Assembly: GCA_002007465.1 (NCBI GenBank)
Contig: LNAC01000009.1
Location: forward strand, 628,108-692,107
Source: Ailurus styani
Taxonomy: Eukaryota; Chordata; Mammalia; Carnivora; Ailuridae
DNA: 64,000 nucleotides
Reading direction: 5' to 3'
The notes beneath the pieces were generated by a model. The model was not told the origin of the DNA, did not search any database, and was given only the letters and a program-made list of their open reading frames with translations. Each line of letters opens with the position of its first letter. Within the stretch, counting starts at the first letter, position 1. Shown one piece after another: positions 45,201 to 57,200 of this stretch. The position numbers and the translations under genes were made by a program.

Positions 45201-48200
45201 CCTTCTCTCAGCCCCTCCACCCCAGGCCAAGCTCGGGGGCGGCCGGCTGGGCTGACCGGTGCTGCAGGGGTGACCAGCAAGGCCAGGCGTGGGGCAGCGT
45301 CTGCTCCGACTCGCTGCACGGCAGCCAGTGCCCTCTCCGCTTTGGGCAGCGCCTCTGCCACAGCTGTGCCCAGCGCCTTCTGGGCCGCCTGGACCTCCTG
45401 GTACCTGAGAGGAGACAGCAGAGGTGGCTCACAGAGCAGAGGGCATGGGGCCATCCTTCCCCGCAGCTGTGCCCCCGCGCCCCCCGCTGGAGCCCTCTTC
45501 AGGGTCGGCACCCAGCAGCTGGCCTTGGAAACTGGCTGCAACCCGGCAGCTCTCGGATGAATGGAAAAGGCAGTAGAGGCGCCCCATTCTTGTTTCTTCA
45601 TTCACTCAACTCAAGCACTCTTTTCTGAAGGGGCTTGCCCTTGGTTTCATCTGTTTTGCAAATGTTGGGAGCCTCTGGCTGAATCGCTAAGCAGAAAGTG
45701 CCTGGTGCCGGAGAAGTGACAGAAGCCCAGGCCCTGGTCTTGGCTTAGCTGTGCCCTTGGATGACCTTGGGCAAGCCACTCTCCAGATAAACAGAGAGTC
45801 CTGGGCTGCCTGACTGCTCCGGGGCCCCTTTAGCTCCAAGGGCCTGGAGTCGACCGCCTAGAACGGCTCCCTGTCCATCCAGCTGATCACGCCCTCCCCA
45901 CCCAGCTCCACCACGGGCATTGCTGGGGCAGGGACCTCCGTCCACCCCACCTCTCATCTCTCCCCACTTCTCAGAGAGCCCTGCCCCCACCCCTGCCCCA
46001 CCCCTGCCCCTGGCGTGGATCCCGTGATCTCTCCCTACCCATGCCAGTTAACTGGGGGCGGGAACCCGACTGGAGCTGGGCCAATTAGATTCTCTCCTCT
46101 AGGAAGTCCACTTGGGACTTCTGAGACCTTGCTGTGTCTCCTGGCCCTCCGACCTCGGAGGACATAAGAGGGTCACCCAGGGCAGAGAAGCAGAGGCCAA
46201 GCAGGAAACTGGTGCCGAGATGAGCTGCTGGGGATGGGGGTCGGGGATGGGGCTGGGGTTGCTGCAGGGGCGAGAGAGGGAGGTGCTGCTCTGGACCTTC
46301 TTGGTTCAGGCCCTCGTCCCTTCCCTCTAGAGGCTGAGCTGCACCCCCAGGCCTAAGTGGGTTCCTGTGCCTCCCCACTCAGTGAGCCCAAGACCTCCCA
46401 CATCTCCCCCACCCCCACCCAAAGAGCATCAGGACTCGGGAAGCTTCCAGCTCTGGAACCAGCAGCCTCCAGCCAGGCTCTGTCAGCTGCAGGAGGCGGA
46501 TTCAAGCTTCTCCCACACCCGGGAGGCCTCACCTGTCCTCCAGGTCCTGCTGGGCCTCCAGAGTCACTCTGCCCTCCACCAGACTCCAGAGAAGTGCGTA
46601 ACTCGTGTTGGAGGCGACCAGGGCCCTCCGAGCGGTGGCTTCAATCTTGGCAGTGGTGTCCCTGTGGCTGTGCGGAAATGTCCATCTGACCATCGCCAAC
46701 CGCTGAGAGAAGGGAGCCTGTGCCCGAACCCACCCCTCCCACCACGTGGGCCTCCCACCGTCCCAAACAGAGTCCAGCCCTGAGGGCCAGGCTCCTCTCC
46801 TTCCTCTGCCTGACACACAGGGAAGGTTGATGGGAAGGGACCCACGCCCCTATTTCTGTTACATAGAGTTTATGTCTGTTGTCTTGGCATAATGAGCCAT
46901 CGGACCTTTTATCACACATAAAGCAGAGTTTCAGCTTGGACAATAATGATATGGTCACCCTAATGAAGCCATCACAGAAGAGGGTGAGGACAGCCTGGGT
47001 CTGAATCCAGGCAGGGGGACACCAGTGAGGTTGACCCTGACCCCAGAACGCCCCCGGAAAAGGGCTGGGCCTCCTTCAGGGCCAGGCTCCCAGGGCTTGG
47101 GGGCGCACCTCCTGGCGAGGGCACGGGCCTCTGTGGCCAGGTGGCTCCAGGTGGTGGGTTGGCCGGACCCTTCCTGAGGAATCACCTTTAGAGAAGAGAG
47201 GGAGAGAGGAGAAACGGATGGCCATCCCTGAAGGGCAAGGGCCTTGTTTGACTAAATTACTAGGAGAACCAGACCGTGCCAGTAATTTTATAAATGCTAC
47301 ATAAAGCCTCAAGGTCAGCACCCAGGGAGCAGAGCCCCAGAACGAGGAAACGACAGTAATACCACCCAGCACTCATTCGATGGGCACTCACTGTCCGCCT
47401 GGAACGTGCCCTGTTCTCTGCAGACGTGATCCCACTGAGTCAGCACAAGGGGCACCGTGTGACCCCCATTCTGCAGGTGAGGAAACTGAGCCTCTCCAAA
47501 GAGGCACACCTGGGGGCCACTAGATGGATCACCAGGTGAGCCCAGGGCAGGTCAGGGGAGGGACCCTGGGTTACCAGAGATTTGAGGACGATGGCTGCCC
47601 GCAGAATCTCTTCTTCCGAGGACTCCAGCACCGCATCGAGCTCTGCCAGCTGGATGCAGGTCTTCTCTGCCCGGGCCTGGGCACAGCGGGCACCCCTGCT
47701 CAGCGCCCACAGCCGCTCCCGGGCAGCTTTCACCGCAGCCTCGAGGCCTGTCACCTGCTCCAGGAAGGCCTCCCGCGTTCCTGCATGAAGCCCACAAAGT
47801 CCAGGGGTCACAGAGCAATTGAGATTTCACAATCAAGCCCTGGCCCTTGGGGGCCCCCTCAGCTGCCTGGGCACAGCTGAGCCCCATCACCAAACCTGAG
47901 CACCACCAGTCAGTTCCAGGGGAAGAGCCTCGCCATTTTACAGATGCAAAGGCAGAGGCCCAGCAGAGGCCAATCACAAACCAAGGCCTCCCACACCGGA
48001 AGTTGGCCACAGTAGAGAGGCTGGAAGGAATCCAGATCGGCTAGAGCCACAACAGGAAATCCCGAATCTGAGACCACAGAAACACCCCTGCCTCGAGTCA
48101 GCTCTGTGAGCTGCAGGGTGGCTCAGTGTGGGCTTTTTTTTTTTTTCTTTAAGACTTTATTTATTTGAGAGAGAGTGAAAGAGAGAGAGAGAGAGCATGA

Positions 48201-51200
48201 GAGGGGGGAGGGTCAGAGGGAGAAGCAGACGTCCCATTGAGCAGGGACCCTGATGCAGGACTTGATCCTGGGACTCTGGGATCATGACCTGAACGGAAGG
48301 CAGACGCTTAACCGACTGAGCCACCAAGGCGCCCCTAGTATGGGCCTTTTATCCCAGAGCATCTGGAAGCTCCCTATTCCGATAATGAGGGTTGCTAACA
48401 GGTGCTCAGCTTACCTATCTCTGGCTGCTAAATGAGCATAGGTGCTTATGAACATGAAATTATACAGAAGAATCAGTTCGCTAAGCTTCCTAAATCGCAG
48501 CGTCCCAAGGCCAGATTCCACCTGGCTCTAATAACAGCTCCCCTCCCCACCTGCCTTCATTCACTTGTTTATTTTCTATGCTGGGGAGTGAGCAAAATGG
48601 CCAAGAGTCAAGACAGCAGAAACGTTACCTGTTCAGCACCTGGGACAGCACCTCAATGATGATTTGTTGCACGCGTGACATCAATGAATGAATTCAAGCC
48701 CTGTCCTCACCGAGCTTGTGGTCTGGGTGGGGCATGGGGCCAGATGCTCTCGTCAGAGACTAATATTAATAAGGCTACAAAGTACAACCGGGTGAGGGAC
48801 ATTGAAGGAAAGATCCAGGAGGAAACAAGACTGTCAGGGGAGGGGACGCCTGGGTGGCTCAGTCGTTGAATGTCTGCCTTTGGCTCAGTTCATGATCCCG
48901 GGGTCCTGGGCTCGAGCCCCGCGTCAGGTTCCCTGCTCAGTGGGGAGCCTGCTTCTCCCTCTCCCACTCCCCCTGCTTGTGTTCCCTCTCTCACTGTGTC
49001 TGTCAAGTAAATAAATGAAATCTTAAAAAAAAAAAAAAAAAAAGACTGTGACAGGAGGAGCCCACGTAGCTGGGGAGGTCAGACAGGCTCTCCCAGAAAG
49101 TGACTTCTTCTAGAACCGAGCCCAGGGCTTTTGAAGCATTGGGAGAGCCGACCAAAGGGCTCCCAAGGGGGATTCGGGCCAGCCAGCCAACCCACTGCCT
49201 CCCAGTCTTCTCTCTCCCTGTACCTTGCAGCAGGAGGTCGCCCTGGTAGACGTCCCCCCGTGGGGCCTCTCCCTGCAGAGCATGCAGTGGTTCCCAGGGC
49301 TGGCCACAGTCAGACCCCTGCAGCCACCCCTCCATCAGGGTCAGCCTGGCCTTCAACTTGGCAGCCTGGAGGAGTGAGGACAAGAAGGGTGTGTGAGGCG
49401 GGTGGCGAAGTTCTGTCCGGACACCTCCCCCTGGCTCTGCCTGGGCTTCCCTGGCCAGAACTTCACTTCTCCCATCTTATCCTGGGCATCGGAGCTGAGG
49501 ATGCAGCAGACCTTGGAGAACCAACTGCCCGCCCCTTTCTCCGAGCAGTCCCCTCCCTTCTCACGCCCACGGCACCTGCTGCCTTTCAGTGGACCGCGTC
49601 CTTGTTTCACTTAGAGAGGGATGAGAAGGGAAGCCCCAGGAGAATCTGTCTGTCCTAGGTGCCTGTTGGCCGAGTGGGCGTGCCATGCAGCATCTCTGAG
49701 CACTGTTCTTTTAATCACACGAACAGTAAGTGCATTTACAGAGCGCATGCTAGGAGCCGCCCAGTAGTGCCAGCCAGCTGTGCACCTGCTCATGTTCACC
49801 CTGTAACGGCCCCAAGGGCCAGGGGAGGCCGGTTCCAAACCCTGTCTTCCATTCCAAAAGTCCAGAATGCTCTGAAAAACCATAAGGCTTTCCGTTCCTT
49901 ATTTGATGGCAAAATCCAGGTTAAAAAAAAATTCTAAACTCACCGGGAAGCAGAACTGTTCTGAACAAGGCTGTCTGTGGCCCTTAATCTGTTTGGTGTG
50001 ACTATTTGCCCATTCTCTCGCAGACACATCCCTGGGTTTGACCACAGGGACTGGCCCAGGCACTGCTTGGGGGCCGCTTATGCTTGGCGCCCTTCACCGC
50101 ATCTTTCTAGAGCACCGTCACGCTGATGGCTGGCCTCCCCAGTCTCAGGGAAGGGGTTGCAGGCCTGTGTCCATCGTGGGATAGGAGAGAGACACCCGAA
50201 CCTACCAAAGCTGTTACCTGCTAGCGGAGACAACAAGCGGGGCTGGGGAGGGGGACCCCAGAGCTCATGCTCTTGACCCCTGCATCACACCAGCTCCCTG
50301 CTCAAAATTCTACTTGTGCCCCAGAACAGACATGGCTTTCCCCGACTGTCCCCACAGAGGGCCTTCTCCTGTCTCATCCCCACTGAACTTGAGCAAGCGT
50401 GAGACGTGGGCCTGGGTGCTTGGGAAGGACAGCTGGTGCGAGGCACTCTTCCGTCCGCTCAGAAGCCAGGGCCGGGCAGAGGTGAGCGGGGAGGGGGCTG
50501 ACGTCGGCCCGTGGCTGGGTGGGCACAGGCGGAAGGTGACCAGTGGCCCCAGAAGGCCCGAGAGCCAGGGGAGAGCAGACATTTCTGGTGCCCAGCACAG
50601 AGGTGGCACTCATTGGGGGGGGGGCGTGTGAAGGATAGGCGGCAGGGCGGGCTCACCTCCTCCTTCACCAGGGCGTAGCAGGATGGACACTCCTGACAGC
50701 GTGTGCCACCGGCCGTGAGGAAGAAGTTGTCCTGACAGCGGTCACACTTGTAGCCCACGAAGCCGGGCTTGCACGCGCACGTGCCGTTCTTGTGGCACTG
50801 GGCCGAGGCCGCGCCCAACGGGGAGCACCTGCAGGCTGCGGGAACCGGGGCGGATGGCACCCCCCCCTTGGGACCCCCAGGTACCCTGCATCCTCATGTC
50901 TGGCTGCTCCAGACCGACCAGGTCCGCCCAGGTCCGCCCAGGTCCGCCCAGGTCAACTGCACTCCTGGGTCTCCCCCGGGAGGCTGAGTCAGGAGGTCAG
51001 AGGTGGTGAGTGACCTGTGTCAGTGTCCCAGGGTCTGAGAAGCAGCCGTGCTTAGGAAGGGCCAGGCAGCCTGGCTGTGCGAGTACGAACGTGGAGGCCC
51101 AGAGAGGGGACCTGGCAGCCCCAGCACACGGAAACCGAGCAGTGGAGTTTGGGGCTGGAGTTGTGGTTCCCTAAGCTCTCTCTGCCACATTCCTACGGCT

Positions 51201-54200
51201 GCTCTGAGAAGACAGGCCTGCAGCCGATCCTTCTTTCTCCAGCCACATGGCTGACATCCCCGTGGCTCCTCTGTCCAGAAACCTCAGGCCCCACCCTCCG
51301 GGCAGCCGGCAAGAACCCGGCCTCCTCACCTCGACAGCCCTTGATGGAGAAGCCAAAGAAACCCAGCTGGCATCTGTCGCAGGCCTGGCCCTCAACCCCT
51401 GGGCGACAAGGGCACTGCCCGGTCTTGGAGTGGCACCGGTCCTCCTGGGAGCCCAGCGGGTGACACTTGCAGCTAGGATGGGGAAGGAGCCAGAGTCCGA
51501 GACAAGCTCTGGGCCGCTCCCCACCCAGCCTCGGCGGGCCACAGCCGGCGAGGGGCCTTCGGATCACACCCTCGGCCGGTGAGGCCCCATCGCCCGTGGC
51601 CACACATTTAACAGCTTTCCCCGAGCCGTGTCCCAGGAAGCAGAGTCTCACAAAAATGCTACCCCCCTGCCCCCTGAAAAAGGCTATGGGAACCTATAAA
51701 TCTTGCAGATTATATATACTCCTCTGTCGGAAAGTCACAGTGCAATTAGCATATTAAAGGCTCTGAGAAGTCTTGCAAGGAAGAAGGCTGTTTGTTGCAC
51801 TAGGCATTTCCCTGGGGTCCTCCACCGCTCCCCAAAGACACTGAGGTGCTGCTCCGGCCAGAAAGGTCACTGAGTGACAGTGTCACTGAGCGGGGAATCA
51901 GAGACCAAACCGGCCCCCTGCCCGCCCGGACGTCCCTCAGGGCTGCCCTTGGCCTGCGTCCTGCGCTGGCAGGGCCAGGAGTCTGACCCCTCAAGGGACC
52001 ATTCCTTTGTCCCCCTTTGCAGGGGAGTCGGGGCACAGTGTCCCTGGCAGGGAGCCTGGGATGACACATTCTAAGCCCGGCCCCCTCCCAGGGGGTCCCC
52101 AGGGACTTCTATCACCCCGGAGACACAGCCAAGGCAAGGGCGCTCGCGGCCTCCCCCTACCCACCTACGGCAGCCCTTCCCGGCCTGGAGGCCGTAGAAG
52201 CCGGGGCCGCAGCGGCCACAGTCCCGTCCCCCCACGTGAGGCAGGCAAGGGCGCTCGTGGCCTCCCCCTACCCACCTACGGCAGCCCTTCCCGGCCTGGA
52301 GGCCGTAGAAGCCGGGGCTGCAGCGGCCACAGTCCCGTCCCCCCACGTGAGGCAGGCAAGGGCACTGGCCGGTCACCGGGTCGCAGGCCGTCTGCTCACT
52401 GACTGAGCCCTTGGGGTGGCAGCCGCAGGCTGGGGATGGAAGCAGGAACAGTGTTAGGGAACCACACAGATCATCAACTCAAACTCTGGGGGTCCAAGAG
52501 AAGATGGGGAGCCCACGGGGATGACTCACATTCAACCCAGGCTCATAAACTTTTTCTGGAAAAAGACACTAGGGTCAGCTCAACTCTCACTCCATTTCCT
52601 ATGTCCTTGGAGACAGCCTAGAATCACCATGGTGGCAAATGGCTCTTCTGAGCCTGCTCCGAACCCCGGCCGGCTGGAGAGGAGGCCAGAGACCCAGCCG
52701 GGGAGTCACGGGTGGACCCGTGTGCCCACTGTTCCAGGTCCCTTGACCCTTCTCTCCTGGGCTCCGCAGAACGAGAGGCCAGCTTCCTCACGTGGAGAAA
52801 GCGCTCTGGAGCAAGTAAGTTTGGGGGAAACCCTCAGCTTCTCCGTCCAGCACTTCTGGAGGCTTCCACAAGCTGAGGGGGCTGAGTGCTAACCCAGGCG
52901 GGGTAGAGGAAGACCCTGATAGGAGCCCAGGGGCCGCACAAACGTGACAGGGGCTGTCCACCAAGGAGGACAGTCGTAGGCCCTAACTGCGGGGCCTGAG
53001 GTAAGTGCTAAATTATCAAGGCAAGAAACAAACAAACAAAATCACAGGATCGGCCTTGATTAGATCGAGGCTGAGAGTCTCCTTGACCTTGGAGAACAAA
53101 CCCTTGGATCTTCCAGACAAGGGGAAAGAGAAAGTGAGGAATCTGCCTGAGGTTGCACAGCCCCCCAGGGCACCCCCACCCCCACCCCCACCCCGGGGCG
53201 GGAGGTGGCTGCTCACGAGTGCATCCGTCTGCGGGCCACGGGGCCAGGGCGCTCCCGTAGAAGCCGTCCTGACAGCGTTCACAGTGGGCCCCTGTCGTGT
53301 GGTGCAGGCAACGCAGGCAGTGGCCAGACAGCGGGTCGCAGTTGCCCACGGCGTTGGGGTCCACGTTCCCACTGCACTGGCACCGCCGGCAGGGCTGGGG
53401 AGCCCCAGAGAGCCCCAGAGGGTCCCCAAAGTAGCCATCATCGCAGAACTCACAGCGCCGCCCTGCGGGGAGGGAGGAGGCTGTGTGTGGAGGAGCAGCC
53501 CAAGGCTTGAGGCTGCCGGGTCCCCAAGCGGGGAGGGCGGGCGTCCCTCAGGTCTCCCTGTGCAGCAGAGCATGGACCCCAGGGCCAGGGCCCAGCTCAG
53601 CCATCAGCTGGCTGTATGGTCTCGGGCCAGCCCCGGGGCCTCTCTGAACTCGGGCTCCTTATCTGCAAAGCAAGGACAATAACCGCAGCCACGTGGGAGG
53701 GCTTGGGGAGGTAAGTGCCCAGCGGCAGGGGCTGTCACCGCCGAGTCACTGTCATCACCCTCCTCAGCCTCACGGCCACCATCCTCTTCCTCAGCAAGGC
53801 CCGCAGGATGCCGGCGTAGTGAAGGCGGGGGCACCCCTCCAAGCACGGCAGCGCCCTACTCCCCCAAATCCCTCCTCGGGCACATCCCAGCCTGTGCCAG
53901 ACCCAACTTCTCGAAATGTCCACACCCACCGAAGGGGCTCCCCTCGTGTCTGTCAGAAAACGTGGGGAAGGTGAGGGAACGGAGGCACAGCCCGACGGCA
54001 GGGTGGGGTGCAGGGTCCCCACGGTGGGGCCTGGCTCTGTCCGGTCTTGGGGCCCCCGCCCCCCCCTCACTCTGTAGCTGGCTGCAGGGAGCTGCTTCCA
54101 GAGTGCTCCTCAGCAAGGCAGGCGTTTGACGGGACCAACGTGATGCGCCGTCCCGAGGCGCCACCGTCACCACACACACAATCCCGTGTCTGAGAACCTT

Positions 54201-57200
54201 GGCAACATTATGTCAAAACAAGGCAGACACAGAAGGACAAACACTGGGGGATTCCACTCACATGAGGTCCTTGGAAGAGTCAGACGCAGAGACAGGAAGT
54301 TGGACGGTGCTTGCGGGAGGGGGGCAGGGGGGCTGGAGAAGGGGTTGGGGGGCTGTTTGATGGGGACAGAGATTCTGTTTGGGAAGATGAATTCGTTCTG
54401 GAGACGTGCTGTGGGGACGGCTGCACAAGTGTGAATGCGCTTAATGCCACCGAACTCTACGCTTCCAAACGGCTAAAGTGGCAGATTTTATGGTATACAT
54501 TTTTTGCCATAATTTAAAAAATTATTAATGAAATATACAAAAAAAAAAAAAAAGAAAACACCAACCATTGAGTCGTATATACTTTCAGTGGGCAAAAGTT
54601 GGGTACGTGGATAGTATTTCAAAAGAGCTGTTACAGAGAATCAGATGTTGAGAGCGGTCCCCGGTCCTGGAGCGGGGGCTGGGGGGGGTTCTGCCTCATA
54701 CATCTGGCAACATGTTTTAAAAACTGAAAGTCTGGGACGCCTGGGGGGCTCAGTCCGTTAAGCGTCCGCCCTCGGCTCAGGTCATGATCCCGGGGTCCTG
54801 GGATCGAGCCCCGTGTAGGGTCCCTGCTCAGCGGGGAGTCTGCTTCGCCCTCTGCCTGCCACTCCCCCTGCTTGTGCTCTCTCTAACAAATAAATAAAAA
54901 ATCTTAAAAAAAAAAAGCTCAAAGTTTAATTGGAGGTTTTCCACCTTCACTGTGTATCAGACTAAACAGCACCTGTTATGCGTGTAGCGTCTTAGGGCTC
55001 ATCTCAAGCTACCAAATCAGGTTCTATGGGGCCAGGGCCCAGATGGGGGTTTTCAAAAGCTCTCCCGGATATGCTCAGTCGCTCAAGTTCTTCCAGGGGC
55101 CCACAGCACCCTGGAGCCCTGGCCATGTCCCGAGAGGTCAGGCCTGCCACTCCCAAGCTGGGCCCGCCCCCATCTGTCACACTCCAAACCCAGGACCCCA
55201 CTCCCAGAGCCCAGGACAGAGGCAGGGCCCTCGGGCGCGAGGCGCTCACCTCTCTGGCCCAGGGGGCAGTGGGTGCACACCACCTCCCTGCTCTCGGGGA
55301 GGGCTGTGCAGGCTGACCCTCCGGGGCACGGACAGGGCTGGCAGTCGTCCGCCTGGCCTGCGAAGGGGTTGCCATAGAAACCTGGCAAGCAGCGCTCACA
55401 GGAGGGTCCCTCGGTGTGGTGGCCGCACAGGCAGATCCCTGAGGGGCAAGACAAGCACCTGGTGACAAGACCGCCGGAGCCCAGAATGCTCCAGAGATGG
55501 GGGTGTCGGTGGGAGAGGTCACAGAGCACGTCATCAGCAGAACCGGGGTGGGAACCTTCCAAGGTGGGGGCGGCACAGCCTGGGGAGAAAAATCTACCGC
55601 TCAGTGACTGTGTGGGGCTGGAATACCCAACAACTCCTGGTGCCTCAGTGTTCCCCTCTGCAAGATGGGCACAACAAGGGCTCTGACTGCGAGGGTTTTC
55701 GTCAGCACATAGCCAGAGCACCCCGCCCAGTCCCTGGCTCACAGAGTGACCCGGACTGTGATCGGTGGTCTCTTGTATTCCAAAACCTATCCGCGAACCA
55801 ACAGATGGCCCAGCCGTGTCTGCACCCACGCTTTTCCTGCCCCTTCCTCTGTGTTCTCTGAACCTCGGGGGCCAAAAGCAGGAGTGACGCAGACCCGGGA
55901 GTCTGTTCCTGACAGGAGGCTCCCCACATATCGGGTCTGCAGGTTCCGGGAGGCCGCCTGGTCTCATGGAACAGAGACCTCCGCCCCCACTGGCTGCTCA
56001 AGCCGGGGGACATGCGAACCCCGTTCTCCAGCACCTGCAGTCCACTCAGCCTGTGCCCTGGGGAAGGGAGGCTCGGCGGCCAGGGACGGAGGGAGGAGCC
56101 CAGCTGAGGGGCTCGGTGACACAAGACCACCGCTTCCAGGAGGCCCGGGGACACCCGGGGGGGTGGGGGGGCAGAGGGAATTCAGGATGGACGATCCAGG
56201 GGGGCCAGCATGCCCATGCTGCTTTCCGCTGGTCCCTGCCTCGGCCCAGACCCGTGCGCTCACTCCTCTTTCTATCCAGTGTGAGCAGCGGTGGCCGCTC
56301 TGCCCATCAGACAGGTGGGGACTCGCCCAAACGGGACAGGGAGTCATGGCACGGCCAAGGGCTCCGAGGGGTGACAGACCGGCCGTGTGTCACGCTTCCT
56401 CGGTAGGGGTTGCCTGCAGCAGTGCATGGCAGGATGAGGAGGCCTCATCTGGGCTCGATTAGTGATCCTGGCAAAGACAGGAGGACGCCTCTGTATGTAG
56501 CGTGCACCTGTCCCCGCTGGCTGGCCTGCTGATTCCCAGGCTGCTGCCCTTTGTTGGCTCCAGTATGAGCACTTCCCTTCTCAGAGACCACCCCCCACCT
56601 GCTCCAGGGGGGCATCGGGACACAGATCCTCCCACTTCCGGGGTGAGAGGCCCTGCCTGTGGAGAGAGAACCCCGCCCAGCACCTCCTGCCTGGGGACCT
56701 TGGTCGAGGGCTCTCTCTGCGGATCTGATAGTGAACTTGTAGCAGGAGCAGCTCTGCCACCTACCTGCCGAGTGGCCTCCCTGCGCCTTGGGTCCCTCAC
56801 CTGTAAGATGGGATACTAACCCCAGGAGTCAACGATGCAGCATAGACAAAGGTCCCGGCACGTGGAGGACCCTGATGACACCATCTCGTGAGTGCTGCTC
56901 CTGGCGATCGCTCGCGCATGCCCACAGCACAGCTGACCCTGCTCAGGTCATCAGCTCTGCCAGGCGTCGCCCAGGGGCCCTGTGGGTGGGGTGCCGGGAC
57001 TCACCTGTGTGGGGGTCACAGGTGCCGTGCTGGTTGCAGGTGCAGGGGACACAGTTGGTATAGGGACCCCCCAGTGGGGTCTCCCTCTTGTACCCCGGAG
57101 CACAGGATTCACAGAACTGGCCTGAATACCCCTTGGGACATGAGCAGGTCTCCACCCAGGAGGCTGGAGGGGAGAGCCCCCGCCGGGCAGATGTCAGCCG

